DNA of 64,000 bases from a bacterium (GTDB lineage: Bacteria > Myxococcota_A > Polyangia > Nannocystales > Nannocystaceae). The notes beneath the pieces were generated by a model, which ran no database searches, was not told the origin of the DNA, and was given only the letters and a program-made list of their open reading frames with translations. The translations under genes and the position numbers were made by a program. The stretch covers positions 1-64,000 of the forward strand of contig JANSYI010000029.1 in the NCBI GenBank assembly GCA_024742475.1, read 5' to 3'. The stretch's first letter is position 1, and every line of letters starts with the position of its first letter. Of this stretch, positions 36,388 through 46,249 are shown one piece after another.

Positions 36388-36732
36388 TCACTTGGCGCGG
36401 CAGGCCACCTGTGCGGGCGCAGACTCGAGGATTTGGCACCCATCACCGTCGCAGCCGGCAGCGGCGCACGCTGCCGCGGCGTCGCCGTAGCAGCATCCCG
36501 CGACCTCGTAGAGGCACCCCTCGTGCTTGCCGTCCCACGCGGTACCGCCCGCCTTGCAGCCCCCAGCGTCTGCGGCCGGCGTCGCCGTCGGCGCGTCGGT
36601 CGCGGGCGCCTGCGGGGGCGGCTCGTCGTCGAACTCGAGCGGAGCCGCTGGCGGCGGGACGGGAGCGGGTTTGCTCCGGCACGCAGGGCTCGCGAAGAGC
36701 ATGGCCACCGCGACGGCATCCGCGAACCTCAC
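36388..36732 (-). CDS. Small Cys-rich lipoprotein
   Basis: 114 residues from a GTG. Lipobox FASPAC places the lipid on Cys18. A Pro/Ala/Asp spacer is followed by a compact Cys-rich end: GCLYEVAGCCYGDAAAACAA, GCDGDGCQI and VACRAK, with nine Cys after the lipobox. It lines up with the C-terminus of the facing lipoprotein: the Y-x-V-x-x-CCY core, then A-C, then C-x-[IV]. Probably disulfide-bonded in the periplasm or outside. The gene ends 31 bp from the stop of that neighbour. Unrelated to any family I can name. Confidence 0.6.
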   Translation of the reverse strand: MRFADAVAVAMLFASPACRSKPAPVPPPAAPLEFDDEPPPQAPATDAPTATPAADAGGCKAGGTAWDGKHEGCLYEVAGCCYGDAAAACAAAGCDGDGCQILESAPAQVACRAK

Positions 36733-36783
36733 GGCACGATCGTCCCCCGGGACGCCGCCGAGGTCAACGGCGCAAGTGTGGGG

Positions 36784-38259
36784 TCATCCGCGACGCGCGA
36801 CGGGCTCCCGCGGGCCCGGCTCACCGCGCGACAACGCCTGCAGCGCGACGGGCAGGGCGTCGGCGATCTCGAGCGCCAGCGGCATCGGCCCGGCCAGCGT
36901 CCCGCTGCGTCCGTGCACGCTGACACCAGCCCCCGCCGCAGCCCCTGCGTCCAGCCCCTGCGCGAGTAACCCCGCGATACACCCGGCCAGCACATCGCCC
37001 GAACCGGCGGTCGCCAGCGCAGCCGTCCCCTCGAGCGCGACCGCAACCCCCGCAGGCCCCACGACCAGCGTGCCCGCGCCCTTGAGCACGACCACCGCGC
37101 CGGTGGCCTCGGCGAGCGTCTGCGCGGCGCGGAGCCGTTGGCGCTGAACCATCGCCGCGCTCCACCCCCGGTCTGCGTCGATGCGGCCGAGCATGCGCGC
37201 GGCCTCCCCGGGGTGCGGGGTGATCACCCGCGGCCCAGCGGACGCGGAGTCCACGGGCACGGAATCCAGAGCGCTCGCGTCCCACACGGCGGGGCGCGGA
37301 TCGTCCGCGTACAGGGTCTCCAGGAACGGCGCAGCCGGGGGGTCCGTCAGTCCCGGACCCACGACGAGCACGCTCGCGCCCGGAACGACCGGCGAGGACA
37401 GCGACGCCCGCATCAGCTCGGGCCGATGGGAAGGCGCAGGGGGGCCGACCAACGTGCACAGCCCCGCCCCAGCCCGCATCGCCGCGGTCCCGGCCAGCAC
37501 GGCGGCCCCGGGGGTGTCGGGGCTGCCTCCGAGCACGGCGACGTGCCCCCGGCGGCCCTTGTGCTCGGGGTCATGGGCGCGACCGGCCAGCATGGACGCC
37601 ACGCGCCCAGCGGTGAGCAGCGCTCCGGCGACGCTGGCCTTTGGCGGCGCGATGATGCCGATGTCGGCCACGACGACCTGTCCGGCGAAGTCACGCCCGG
37701 GCGTCACGTGCAGCCCGGGCTTGCTGCGTACGAACGTGACCGTCACGTCCGCCCGAAACGCAGGCCCGGGCACACACCCGGTGTCGACATCGACCCCCGA
37801 GGGGACGTCGATCGCGACGGAAGGCCCCACGAACGAGCGACCGAGCGTCTGCGCGACGGCGCCGCGAGGGGCCCCGTGGGCGCCCGTCCCGAGCAGGCCA
37901 TCGACCCAGACCGCCTCATCGGGCGCCGCCGACACGCCCTCGACGATGCGCACGCCGTGGCTGCGCGCCAGCGCCAGCTGGGCCTGCGCGGCGTCGTTGC
38001 GGTGCGGGGTCACCAAGTACGCGGCGACCTCCAGGCCCCGGGCGCGACAGATCCGGGCCACGGCGAGCGCGTCGGCGCCATTGTTCCCCGGACCGACGAG
38101 GCACGCCACCGCGTACGCCCCTGCCCTGCGCTGCACCTCGTCCGCCACGGACAGCGACGCCCTCTCCATCAGCACCGCCGACGACATGCCCAGCACGTCC
38201 ATCGTGTACGCGTCCGCGGCCGCCGACGTCTGGGCGGACCAAAGCACCTCGATGCTCAC
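36784..38259 (-). CDS. nnr: Bifunctional NAD(P)HX epimerase / ADP-dependent NAD(P)HX dehydratase
   Basis: 491 residues from a GTG. N-terminal epimerase (YjeF-N) part includes VGPGNNGADALAVARI, the family's GxGNNGGDG motif with one Gly to Ala change, and AIDVPSGVDVDTG. The C-terminal kinase-fold dehydratase has GRRGHVAVLGGSPDTPGAA, VITPHPGEAARMLG and ATAGSGDVLAGCIAGLLA. Together they repair hydrated NADH and NADPH. The GTG overlaps the acpS stop (38256-38259, GTGA), so it is the last gene of the folP-cdaA-cdaR-glmM-acpS-nnr group. Both catalytic halves look complete. Confidence 0.94.
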   Translation of the reverse strand: MSIEVLWSAQTSAAADAYTMDVLGMSSAVLMERASLSVADEVQRRAGAYAVACLVGPGNNGADALAVARICRARGLEVAAYLVTPHRNDAAQAQLALARSHGVRIVEGVSAAPDEAVWVDGLLGTGAHGAPRGAVAQTLGRSFVGPSVAIDVPSGVDVDTGCVPGPAFRADVTVTFVRSKPGLHVTPGRDFAGQVVVADIGIIAPPKASVAGALLTAGRVASMLAGRAHDPEHKGRRGHVAVLGGSPDTPGAAVLAGTAAMRAGAGLCTLVGPPAPSHRPELMRASLSSPVVPGASVLVVGPGLTDPPAAPFLETLYADDPRPAVWDASALDSVPVDSASAGPRVITPHPGEAARMLGRIDADRGWSAAMVQRQRLRAAQTLAEATGAVVVLKGAGTLVVGPAGVAVALEGTAALATAGSGDVLAGCIAGLLAQGLDAGAAAGAGVSVHGRSGTLAGPMPLALEIADALPVALQALSRGEPGPREPVARRG

Positions 38260-38635
38260 GCGACGGCCACCGCGACGGCGGCCGCGACCCCTCCAGCGTG
38301 CGTCAGGCTGACCAGGATCGTCTTGATGCCGCGCGCGTCGGCGACCTCCTGCGCGCGTCCGCGGAGGATCAGCCGGGGTCCTTCGATACCCTTGCGCGCC
38401 GGCACGACCTCGACGTCATGCCAGCCGATGCCCTTGGGCGCGCCGATCGACTTGCTCGCCGCTTCCTTGGCGGCGAACCGCGCGGCCAACGACTGCGCCA
38501 TGCCGCCGGACGCGTCCTTGGCGTAGGCCTGCTCCTGCTCCGTGAAGACCCGCCGCAAGAAGCGGTCGCCGTGACGCTCGACCGCCTGCTTCATGCGGTC
38601 GATGGGGCACAGGTCGAGCCCGATGCCGAGCACGC

Positions 38636-38639
<4 letters not shown>
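38256..38639 (-). CDS. acpS: Holo-acyl-carrier-protein synthase
   Basis: 127 residues. The first metal-binding Asp lies in GIGLDLCPIDRM (residues 5-16), and the second metal site and CoA contact are in RFAAKEAASKSIG. The enzyme moves 4'-phosphopantetheine to apo-ACP. Start ATG overlaps the glmM stop as ATGA (38636-38639), and the stop overlaps the following GTG, so it is coupled on both sides. The length and motif spacing match standard AcpS. Confidence 0.95.
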
Positions 38640-40009
<1,370 letters not shown>

Positions 40010-40087
40010 GGTGTCGTTGTACCGTCGTCGGGCGTCGCCGACCAGAGAGGACGGACCACACAGGACGTGCGGTTGGCGCGACGCGGC

Positions 40088-41074
40088 TCAGACTGGAGGG
40101 TCGGCGGGCGGCTCGGGAGGCGGCGGCAGCACCACCACTTCGACGCCGTGGTCGATCGACAAGGCCTCGGACACCTCGGCGGGCACGCCCTCTGACCACC
40201 CGAAGCGGAGCTCGACCACCGGCTCGCCGTTCGCCGTCTTCGCCGTGCGCGGCACGACCGACGCGTCGACCGGGTAGCGCAGCTCGAGGCCATCGAGGGC
40301 CTGAAACGCCAGCCGCGGGCCGGATACCTGGACGGTGACCGACTCGGGGATCACGCCCATCGGGTCGAGTCCGTCGGGTACGGGGATCGGCACCGAGAGC
40401 TCGCGCATCTCCATCTCGGGCTCGACCTCGACCCGCACGGTGACCCGCGGCTGCGCCTGCGCCGTGACCAGCTCGACGTCGCCGACCGGGTCGAGCACCA
40501 CCAGCGACCGTGTGAACGACTCGGTCGCATCGGTGATGCGCAGGGGTTCGGTCCGCAGCTCCCCAACACCCTGCACCATCGATCGGCCGCCGCGGACCGT
40601 CCAGTTGGGGGGCGTCACCGTGACGCTCGCGACCCGGTAGCCCTCCGCGGGCTGGCCTTCGATCTGCGGCGCGACCCGTTTGGATCCCTCGATGACGTCT
40701 TCGAAGCGCAGGTCGACGTGGGGATAGAGGACCTCGACCAGCACCACGCCCGAGGGCATGACGATGCTGGCCTCATCGACCTCGAGCTGCCCAGGCTCGG
40801 CGGCGCGCAGGTCGACGGCCGCGGTCTTGAAGTTGAATGCCTGCAGCCGGTTGACCCGCGTCCAAGGGCCCCGGACCTTCACGTTGACCGTGCCTGGGAG
40901 CTCGGTGAGCAAGACCCGCTGCGGATCCTCGACCACGCGCAGCGGCACCTCGAACGTGCGGGTCACCTCGTCGCGTGTCAGCACGAACAGCACGCCGGCG
41001 AGCACGACCGAGACGACCTTGAGGCCCCAGTTGCGAAACAACGTGTCGGTGATCCATTCGAGCAGCGTACTCAC
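40088..41074 (-). CDS. cdaR: CdaR/YbbR-domain regulator of diadenylate cyclase
   Basis: 328 residues from a GTG. An N-terminal membrane segment (LKVVSVVLAGVLFVLTR) is followed by YbbR-type beta repeats, with the typical VNVKVRGPWTRVNRL and EGYRVASVTVTPPNWTVRG lines, then VTVQVSGPRLAFQAL. The C-terminus is Pro-rich. CdaR interacts with CdaA at the membrane. The GTG overlaps the cdaA stop as GTGA (41071-41074). The order matches the known partner set. Confidence 0.9.
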   Translation of the reverse strand: MSTLLEWITDTLFRNWGLKVVSVVLAGVLFVLTRDEVTRTFEVPLRVVEDPQRVLLTELPGTVNVKVRGPWTRVNRLQAFNFKTAAVDLRAAEPGQLEVDEASIVMPSGVVLVEVLYPHVDLRFEDVIEGSKRVAPQIEGQPAEGYRVASVTVTPPNWTVRGGRSMVQGVGELRTEPLRITDATESFTRSLVVLDPVGDVELVTAQAQPRVTVRVEVEPEMEMRELSVPIPVPDGLDPMGVIPESVTVQVSGPRLAFQALDGLELRYPVDASVVPRTAKTANGEPVVELRFGWSEGVPAEVSEALSIDHGVEVVVLPPPPEPPADPPV

Positions 41075-41997
41075 GGCGCGTCCTCCATGGCTGCCTTGGA
41101 CAGGTGGGTCTGGCTTCGACTCGACGTAGCCTCGTCACCGGTAGGCTTGGCGAGAATGGCCGAGTGTCCGACCGACTCGAGCACGGCCCCGGCGGTGAGC
41201 GTGGAGGACGACGCGCTGGCGGTAGGGTCATTGCGCGGCGTGGACAGCCAGGTCTCGACGCGCGCTTGCAGCTCGGCCGGCTCGAGCGGGTCGGAGATGA
41301 TGCCCCGGTGCGCGATGCGAAGCTCGCCGCGCTCCTCGCTGATGATGAGCACGAACCCGTCGGTCTCCTCGCTCACCCCCAGCGCGCCGCGATGCCGAGT
41401 CCCGAAGCGTGGATCGAGCGTCTGCCCCGAGAGCGGAAGGATCACGCCCGCGCGGGTGATGCGGAAGTTCTCGACGACGATGGCGCCGTCGTGCGCCGTG
41501 TTGGCAGCATGGGGGATGCTCAACGCGACGAGCGTCTCGGCCTTGAGCGGCGCGTCGATCTCGGTGCCGACGCCCGTGGCGACGCTCATGACGTCGATGT
41601 CTCCTTGAAGCACGACGAGCGCCCCAATGCGCGCTCGCTTGAGCCGCTCGAGGCCCGCGACGAGCTCGCTGAGTGCGGACTGGGCGGCCTCGCGGCGGTT
41701 GGAGGGCAAGATCCGCTGCCCGAGCACGAGCAGCATCCGGCGAAGCTCCTGCTGGAACACGACGATCAGCAAGATGATGATCGACTCGAAGAAGTACTTG
41801 AGCAGCGAGGCCGAGGCGATCAGGTCGAGCTGGCTGACGGTCAGCGCGAGCAGCCCGAAGACGGACACGGCCACGAGCACGGGCACGGCTCGGGTACCGC
41901 GAACCACCTTGAGCAGGTGATAGACGATCAGGACCAGCAGCCCGAAGTCGAGCCCGTCTCGCCACGTCAGTGCAGCCACCCACTCCGAGGGGTTCAT
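41071..41997 (-). CDS. cdaA: Membrane diadenylate cyclase CdaA
   Basis: 308 residues. Three membrane helices (FGLLVLIVYHLLKVV, VPVLVAVSVFGLLALTVSQL, FFESIIILLIVVFQQELRRM) lead to the DisA_N cyclase domain with the DGA motif (NTAHDGAIVVEN) and RHRGALGVSEETD, close to the usual RHRAA block with one Ala to Gly change. This enzyme makes c-di-AMP from two ATP. The C-terminal 60 residues are Ser/Thr/Ala-rich and not conserved. The ATG overlaps the folP stop (41994-41997). Confidence 0.94.
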   Translation of the reverse strand: MNPSEWVAALTWRDGLDFGLLVLIVYHLLKVVRGTRAVPVLVAVSVFGLLALTVSQLDLIASASLLKYFFESIIILLIVVFQQELRRMLLVLGQRILPSNRREAAQSALSELVAGLERLKRARIGALVVLQGDIDVMSVATGVGTEIDAPLKAETLVALSIPHAANTAHDGAIVVENFRITRAGVILPLSGQTLDPRFGTRHRGALGVSEETDGFVLIISEERGELRIAHRGIISDPLEPAELQARVETWLSTPRNDPTASASSSTLTAGAVLESVGHSAILAKPTGDEATSSRSQTHLSKAAMEDAP

Positions 41998-42887
41998 GCG
42001 GCCTCCCCCGCGAGGTCACGGTATGCGCGTGCGATGGCGTCCGCCACGGCCAGCGCTTGGGTCGTGGGGGCGACGTCGTGGACACGGACGACCGCGGCAC
42101 CATGCTGCACGGCCACGACCGCCGCCGCGATCGACCCGGGCAGCCGATCCTTCGTGTCGCTGGGGACCACGGCCCCGATGAAGCTCTTGCGCGACGCGCC
42201 GATCATCACGGGCACCGACAACCGCCGCTGCAACCACGCACTCGCTGCGACGAGGCCGGCGCTCTGCTCGGGCGTCTTGCCGAAGCCAACCCCGGGGTCG
42301 ATGACGATGTGCTCCGCACCGACACCGGCCTCGGCGGCGCGCCCCATCGAGGCCTCGAGTTCGGTCGCGACCTCGGCGAGGAGGTCCTCGAAGGCGATCG
42401 CACGCTGCATGGTCCTGGGGTCGCCGCGCAGATGGCCGATCACCAGGCCCGCGTTGGCCTGCGCCACGACGGCGGCCATCTGCGGGTCCTGCAGGCCCGA
42501 GACGTCGTTGACGATGCTCGCCCCAGCACCCAGCGCCGCCTCGGCCACGCTCGCCCGCCGCGTGTCGACGCTGACGGGGACGCCGAGCTCGGCCAGCGCT
42601 TCGACGGCCGGCACCACGCGTGTGCGCTCCGTCCGTGCGTCGATGGGGTCTGCCCCCGGACGCGTCGACTCGCCGCCGACGTCGAGGATTGCGGCGCCCG
42701 CGTCGATGGCCGCCACCGCTGCGGCGCGCACCTTCGGCACGTCGACGCCGCCACCATCGGTGAACGCTCCGCCGTCGTGAAAGCTGTCGGGGGTGACGTT
42801 GAGCACCGCCATCACGCGCGCGGGCTGCAGACGCAGCGACCCCGTGGCGTGGTGCCACCGCGGCGCGCGTACCTGCGGAGCGCTCAT
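41994..42887 (-). CDS. folP: Dihydropteroate synthase
   Basis: 297 residues. Typical segments: MAVLNVTPDSFHDGG, AAILDVGGESTRPGAD, SVDTRRASVAEAALG and GASIVNDVSGL, and VIDPGVGFGKTPEQS. The end with ASRKSFIG, then GAAVVRVHDVAPT, is also intact. It joins DHPP and pABA in folate synthesis. GAGGAG lies eight bases before the ATG and is the last of four tandem copies of a 13-bp unit. The stop overlaps cdaA, giving a folP-cdaA coupling. Confidence 0.96.
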   Translation of the reverse strand: MSAPQVRAPRWHHATGSLRLQPARVMAVLNVTPDSFHDGGAFTDGGGVDVPKVRAAAVAAIDAGAAILDVGGESTRPGADPIDARTERTRVVPAVEALAELGVPVSVDTRRASVAEAALGAGASIVNDVSGLQDPQMAAVVAQANAGLVIGHLRGDPRTMQRAIAFEDLLAEVATELEASMGRAAEAGVGAEHIVIDPGVGFGKTPEQSAGLVAASAWLQRRLSVPVMIGASRKSFIGAVVPSDTKDRLPGSIAAAVVAVQHGAAVVRVHDVAPTTQALAVADAIARAYRDLAGEAA

Positions 42888-42891
42888 CGGG

Positions 42892-42944
42892 CTCTCCTCA
42901 TCGGGCTGTCCTCGTCGACTCTCCTCGTCGGCTCTCCTCGTCGG
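42892..42944 (-). repeat. Four tandem 13-bp units carrying GAGGAG before folP
   Basis: Plus-strand units ctctcctcatcgg (42892-42904), ctgtcctcgtcga (42906-42918), ctctcctcgtcgg (42919-42931) and the same again (42932-42944), with a partial fifth. On the coding strand three of the four units contain GAGGAG and the other GAGGAC. The unit nearest the ATG at 42887 is the working ribosome binding site. Confidence 0.85.
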
Positions 42945-42992
42945 CTCTCATGGTACGCGCCTGCCGACGTACCTTACAGGCCTGGCGCGGAC

Positions 42993-44362
42993 TCAACGTC
43001 GTGCAAACAACTTCGCGTCGATGCCGTAGCGACGCAACAGTTTGTGCAGGTACTTGCGGTCCATGTCCGCCTCGCGAGCGGCGCGGGAGATGTTGCCCTC
43101 GGCGCGCTGCAGCAGCCACTGAAGGTATGCCTCCTCGAAGAGCTCGACCGCCCGCTCCTTCTGCTCGCGGAACGTGAGCGTCGGGTCGAAGTCGACGGCT
43201 TCGCTGCCGCTCTGCACGCGTCGACCCGTGGTGACCAGGTCGATGACGCCATCAGGGGACAGGTAGGCGCTGCGCTCGACGACGTTGCGAAGCTCGCGCA
43301 CGTTGCCCGGCCAATCGTAGCCCACCAGACGCGCCATCGCCTCGGAGCTGGGCGCCTTCCACATGCCCGGCGGCAAGCGACGGGAGAAGTGCTCGATGAG
43401 CACGGGGATGTCGTCTCGGCGCTCGCGCAGCGGCGGCACCACGGCCGAGACGACCGCCAGGCGGAAGTAGAGATCTTCGCGGAACTCCCCCTCCTCGACC
43501 AGGGTCTTGAGTTCGCGATGGTTCGCGGCGAGGAGGCGAATGTCGATCTCGATCTCGGCGGTGCCGCCCACGCGCCGCACCCGGTTGGTTTCGAGAACCC
43601 GCAGCAGCTTCGACTGGAGGTCGCGCGGAAGCTCCCCCACTTCGTCGAGGAACACTGTTCCGCTGGTTCCGAGTTCCAGGGCACCGGCTCGTCCCGCGCC
43701 CCCGGGCACCGGAGTCCCCCCGCGACCGCCGGCCCCTCGCTGCCAAAGAGCTCGACCTCGAGCTGCTCGGCGGTCAGGGCTCCACAGTCGACGACCACGT
43801 AGGGCCCATCACGGCGCGGCGAGGCGAGGTGGACCGAGCGCGCGATGACGTCCTTGCCCGTCCCCGTCTCGCCCTCCAGCATCACGGTGACGTCGGTCGG
43901 CGCGACGCGCTCCAAAACGCCGAAAATCTTTCGCATTGCGAGGCTCTTGCCGATCACCTCGCCGAAACGGTCCGCCTCGGACGGCAGCAGCTCGGTCCTC
44001 GCGTCCCGCGGCATGAAGCGCAGCTGAACCTTGCCCACGCCGAGCACGTCGCCGGGCTTGAGATAGGCGTCTGTCACCCGCGCGCCGCCGACGTAACTGC
44101 CGTTCGTGGATCCGCGGTCACGCAGACGGTATGCGTCGCCCTCGCGACGAATCTCGGCGTGTACGCGACTGACGGAGTCATCGGGCAGTACGACGTCGCA
44201 GCTTCGAGACTTGCCGACGGTGATCGCCTCGGACAACACGTCGATCTCGCGACCGCGAAGCTCGCCGGTCAGCACCAAGAGTCGGTAGCCGTTGTGGCGC
44301 AGGGGATACGCTTCGGGTTGAACCGAGGTCACCTCTGCGGGATGGGCTTTCGGGTCCGCCAC
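42993..44362 (-). pseudogene. FHA-domain sigma-54 activator, frameshifted in the AAA+ domain
   Basis: From GTG 44362 an FHA domain (TVGKSRSCDVVLPDDSVSRV ... RDRGSTNGSYVGG, residues about 47-95) is followed by an AAA+ core: Walker A GETGTGKD and VVDCGALTAEQLEVELFGSE. The reading then shifts. The rest, in another frame to the stop at 42993, holds GTVFLDEVGELPRDLQSKLL (Walker B), WPGNVRELRN and a Fis-type HTH (NISRAAREADMDRKYLHKLL). A G6 run (plus-strand C6, 43716-43721) lies at the join. One more G would make the frames continuous. GAFTGA, the sigma-54 contact, is not present in either frame there. This may be an assembly error or real decay. Confidence 0.8.
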
Positions 44363-44370
44363 TGCCCTCT

Positions 44371-44376
44371 ACGCTA
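44371..44376 (-). promoter_or_regulatory. Candidate -10 hexamer (TAGCGT) before the sigma-54 activator gene
   Basis: On the minus strand TAGCGT ends eight bases before the GTG at 44362. No -35 is recognised. Confidence 0.3.
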
Positions 44377-44448
44377 CCAGGACCGGCGCGCCTGGGGGAG
44401 ATGCCCCGCCGTGACGTGGGCCGTAGACACCCAGACACCCAGACGACC

Positions 44449-44483
44449 AAAGGCGCGGGACCGATGAGGGTCCGCGCGCCTTT
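44449..44483 (-). terminator. GC-rich hairpin after the 64-residue ORF
   Basis: aaaggcgcgggacc (44449-44462) pairs with ggtccgcgcgccttt (44469-44483) with one bulged base and a 6-base loop. The minus-strand copy ends in TTTGG. It lies 64 bp beyond the stop of the small gene and before the activator gene. Confidence 0.6.
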
Positions 44484-44546
44484 GCGATGCTGCCCAGACC
44501 AGGCCAGACCGGCCGGGCCCGGCTGGGGGTCTGTGGTGTGTGGACC

Positions 44547-44741
44547 TCAGATGAAGAAGTCGATCTCCGCGACGCCACGCTCGGGCTTGGCGGCCTCGTC
44601 CTTCGGCTCGGACGACTCGACCGGGCGATGGGCGGGCATCTCGAGCGTTAGCTCCAGCCGTGCAGACTGCGATCGATTGCGCTCTTTGCGCAAGGCTCGA
44701 GCCGGCAGAGGCGTGGACTTGGGGATTCGAAGCATGTTCAT
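44547..44741 (-). CDS. Possible small protein, 64 residues
   Basis: MNMLRIPKSTPLPARALRKE, then a charged part (SARLELTLEMPAHRPVESSE) ending in VAEIDFFI. The ATG at 44741 is chosen because the upstream open frame is Pro/Ser-rich and featureless. It is followed by a likely terminator. The composition is ordinary for a coding sequence, but no family is recognised. The 290-bp stretch upstream (44742-45032) has no supported gene. Confidence 0.4.
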   Translation of the reverse strand: MNMLRIPKSTPLPARALRKERNRSQSARLELTLEMPAHRPVESSEPKDEAAKPERGVAEIDFFI

Positions 44742-45032
44742 GGCGAGCAGTCCCACAACCGGCCCCCGCGCTGACGAGGGGTTCGAGGCGGCTGGAGGTG
44801 CGACGATTTCGCCACAACCAGCGCCTGCGTCCGATTTTTCCGCGCACACGGCCGGGGGCCGAGACGTGCGAGGCATCGAGCGACGGGAGGGTGCAGTCAT
44901 CTACGATCAGCGTAACGCGTGTGACAGCCCACGCAAGGGCCTTGCACATCGTTCACCACCGAGCCTGAGAACACTGTAGGCTCCCCGGTTCTCGCGCTCC
45001 CACACTGCGAAATCGCACAGTGCGCGGAGCGG

Positions 45033-45704
45033 TCAGCGGCGAGCGCCGCCTGGGTCGGCGCCGACGAAGTCGACGATAACCCACTGATCTCCCTCGCGTT
45101 CGAGGTGAACGAGGTGGGCCGGACCGACGACCAGCGTGGCCTCGTGGGCGTCGGCGATGATGGCGTCGGCCAGGTGGGATGCCAGAGCATCTCGCGCATC
45201 CGTCAGCACATTCGCATACTCGCCTTCGGTCCACGCGATCCGCAGATCGTCTTCGGACAAACCCATGCGATAGCGCTTGGGGGCGAGCCTGAGCACGACA
45301 TCCCAGCGTTGCGCACGGCTCGCCCAGACGAGCGCCCGCAAGGCGTGCCGGGGTGTATCTGCGTTGTAAACGGCGGTCGGATCCTCGGCGAAGCGCCAGC
45401 CGCGTTCGGTCTCGACCACGTCGACGGGGAAGTCGGGCGCGAGGAAGACAACCGCGGACGGCTCGACCTCGCGCGGCTTCTTGAGGGCCGCCTTCCACGG
45501 TCCGCGCGCAGCGTCACCGACCATCGCCTGCGCGTCGAGGTGGGCGCGCATGCCGGGCGCGGCGGTCGCAGTGACGGCCGAGGTGTCCCCTCGCCCGACC
45601 GAGCGCCCCAGGCGGGCGCTGGAGCGGCGGAGCTCACGGCTCGCGTCATGGCCACACCCCAAAGCCAGGCAGGTGAGCGCAGCGGCGGCGGCGAAGCGGT
45701 GCAT
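45033..45704 (-). CDS. Lipoprotein of unknown function
   Basis: 223 residues. Lipobox ALGC gives lipidated Cys17. The first third is rich in Ala and Arg (DASRELRRSSARLGRS, SAVTATAAPGMRAHL). Later come DFPVDVVETERGWRFAEDP, RLAPKRYRMGLSEDDLRIAW and a final strand pair (ATLVVGPAHLVHLEREGDQW) typical of SnoaL/NTF2-like or wedge folds in lipoproteins. The start is one base after the fabZ stop, so the two are surely cotranscribed. Function unknown. Confidence 0.7.
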   Translation of the reverse strand: MHRFAAAAALTCLALGCGHDASRELRRSSARLGRSVGRGDTSAVTATAAPGMRAHLDAQAMVGDAARGPWKAALKKPREVEPSAVVFLAPDFPVDVVETERGWRFAEDPTAVYNADTPRHALRALVWASRAQRWDVVLRLAPKRYRMGLSEDDLRIAWTEGEYANVLTDARDALASHLADAIIADAHEATLVVGPAHLVHLEREGDQWVIVDFVGADPGGARR

Positions 45705-45705
45705 G

Positions 45706-46167
45706 TCAGGCGCCAGCGTCGGCTTGAGGTTTGGTCTTGGGCTCGATCACGGCGGTGACCACGGCGCTGCTCTTGAGCTCTTCGCCGACGTAGCACTCGC
45801 CGCTGAACTTGCCGACCCGCCCCAAGCGCTCGGCCTTGACGCGGATGGAGAGCACGTCGCCCGGGGCGACGACGCCGCGGAACTTCGCCTCTTTGATGCC
45901 CATGAAGTAGCAGTGGTGTTTTTCGGCGTCGAACCGGCCCGACTGGTGCGCCAGGATCACTGCGGCTTGGGCCATCGCCTCGACCTGCACGACGCCGGGA
46001 AGCACGGGGTGCCCGGGAAAGTGGCCCTGCAAGATGCCGCTGCTCATCGAAACCAAGTGCTCGGCCACGACCGACTCATCGGGCACGACCTCGACCACGC
46101 GGTCGATGAACAAGAACGGGTATCGGTGCGGGAGGATGGACTGGACTTCGGTCGCGTCGATCGCCAT
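45706..46167 (-). CDS. fabZ: 3-hydroxyacyl-ACP dehydratase FabZ
   Basis: 153 residues. Hot-dog fold with ILPHRYPFLFIDRVVEVVP at the N-terminus and the active-site block ILQGHFPGHPVLPGVVQVEA (catalytic His and Glu), followed by MAQAAVILAH. C-terminal DAEKHHCYFMGIKEAKFR. The enzyme dehydrates 3-hydroxyacyl-ACP in type II fatty acid synthesis. In Proteobacteria fabZ sits with lpxD/lpxA and skp. Here skp genes precede it, but lpxD and lpxA are absent. Confidence 0.95.
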   Translation of the reverse strand: MAIDATEVQSILPHRYPFLFIDRVVEVVPDESVVAEHLVSMSSGILQGHFPGHPVLPGVVQVEAMAQAAVILAHQSGRFDAEKHHCYFMGIKEAKFRGVVAPGDVLSIRVKAERLGRVGKFSGECYVGEELKSSAVVTAVIEPKTKPQADAGA

Positions 46168-46190
46168 GAGTACGCCGCCTAAAAGCGAGA

Positions 46191-46219
46191 ACCCGCGTCC
46201 ACCGAGGTGGCACGCGGGT
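46191..46219 (-). terminator. Hairpin between skp 2 and fabZ
   Basis: acccgcgt (46191-46198) pairs with acgcgggt (46212-46219), and the inner ccac/gtgg extends the stem with one bulge. On the coding strand a CTTTT follows about six bases later. It lies 30 bp past the skp stop, so fabZ may be partly insulated or attenuated. Confidence 0.6.
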
Positions 46220-46249
46220 CCCGAGCATACAGACGCGATGTCGCGGATG

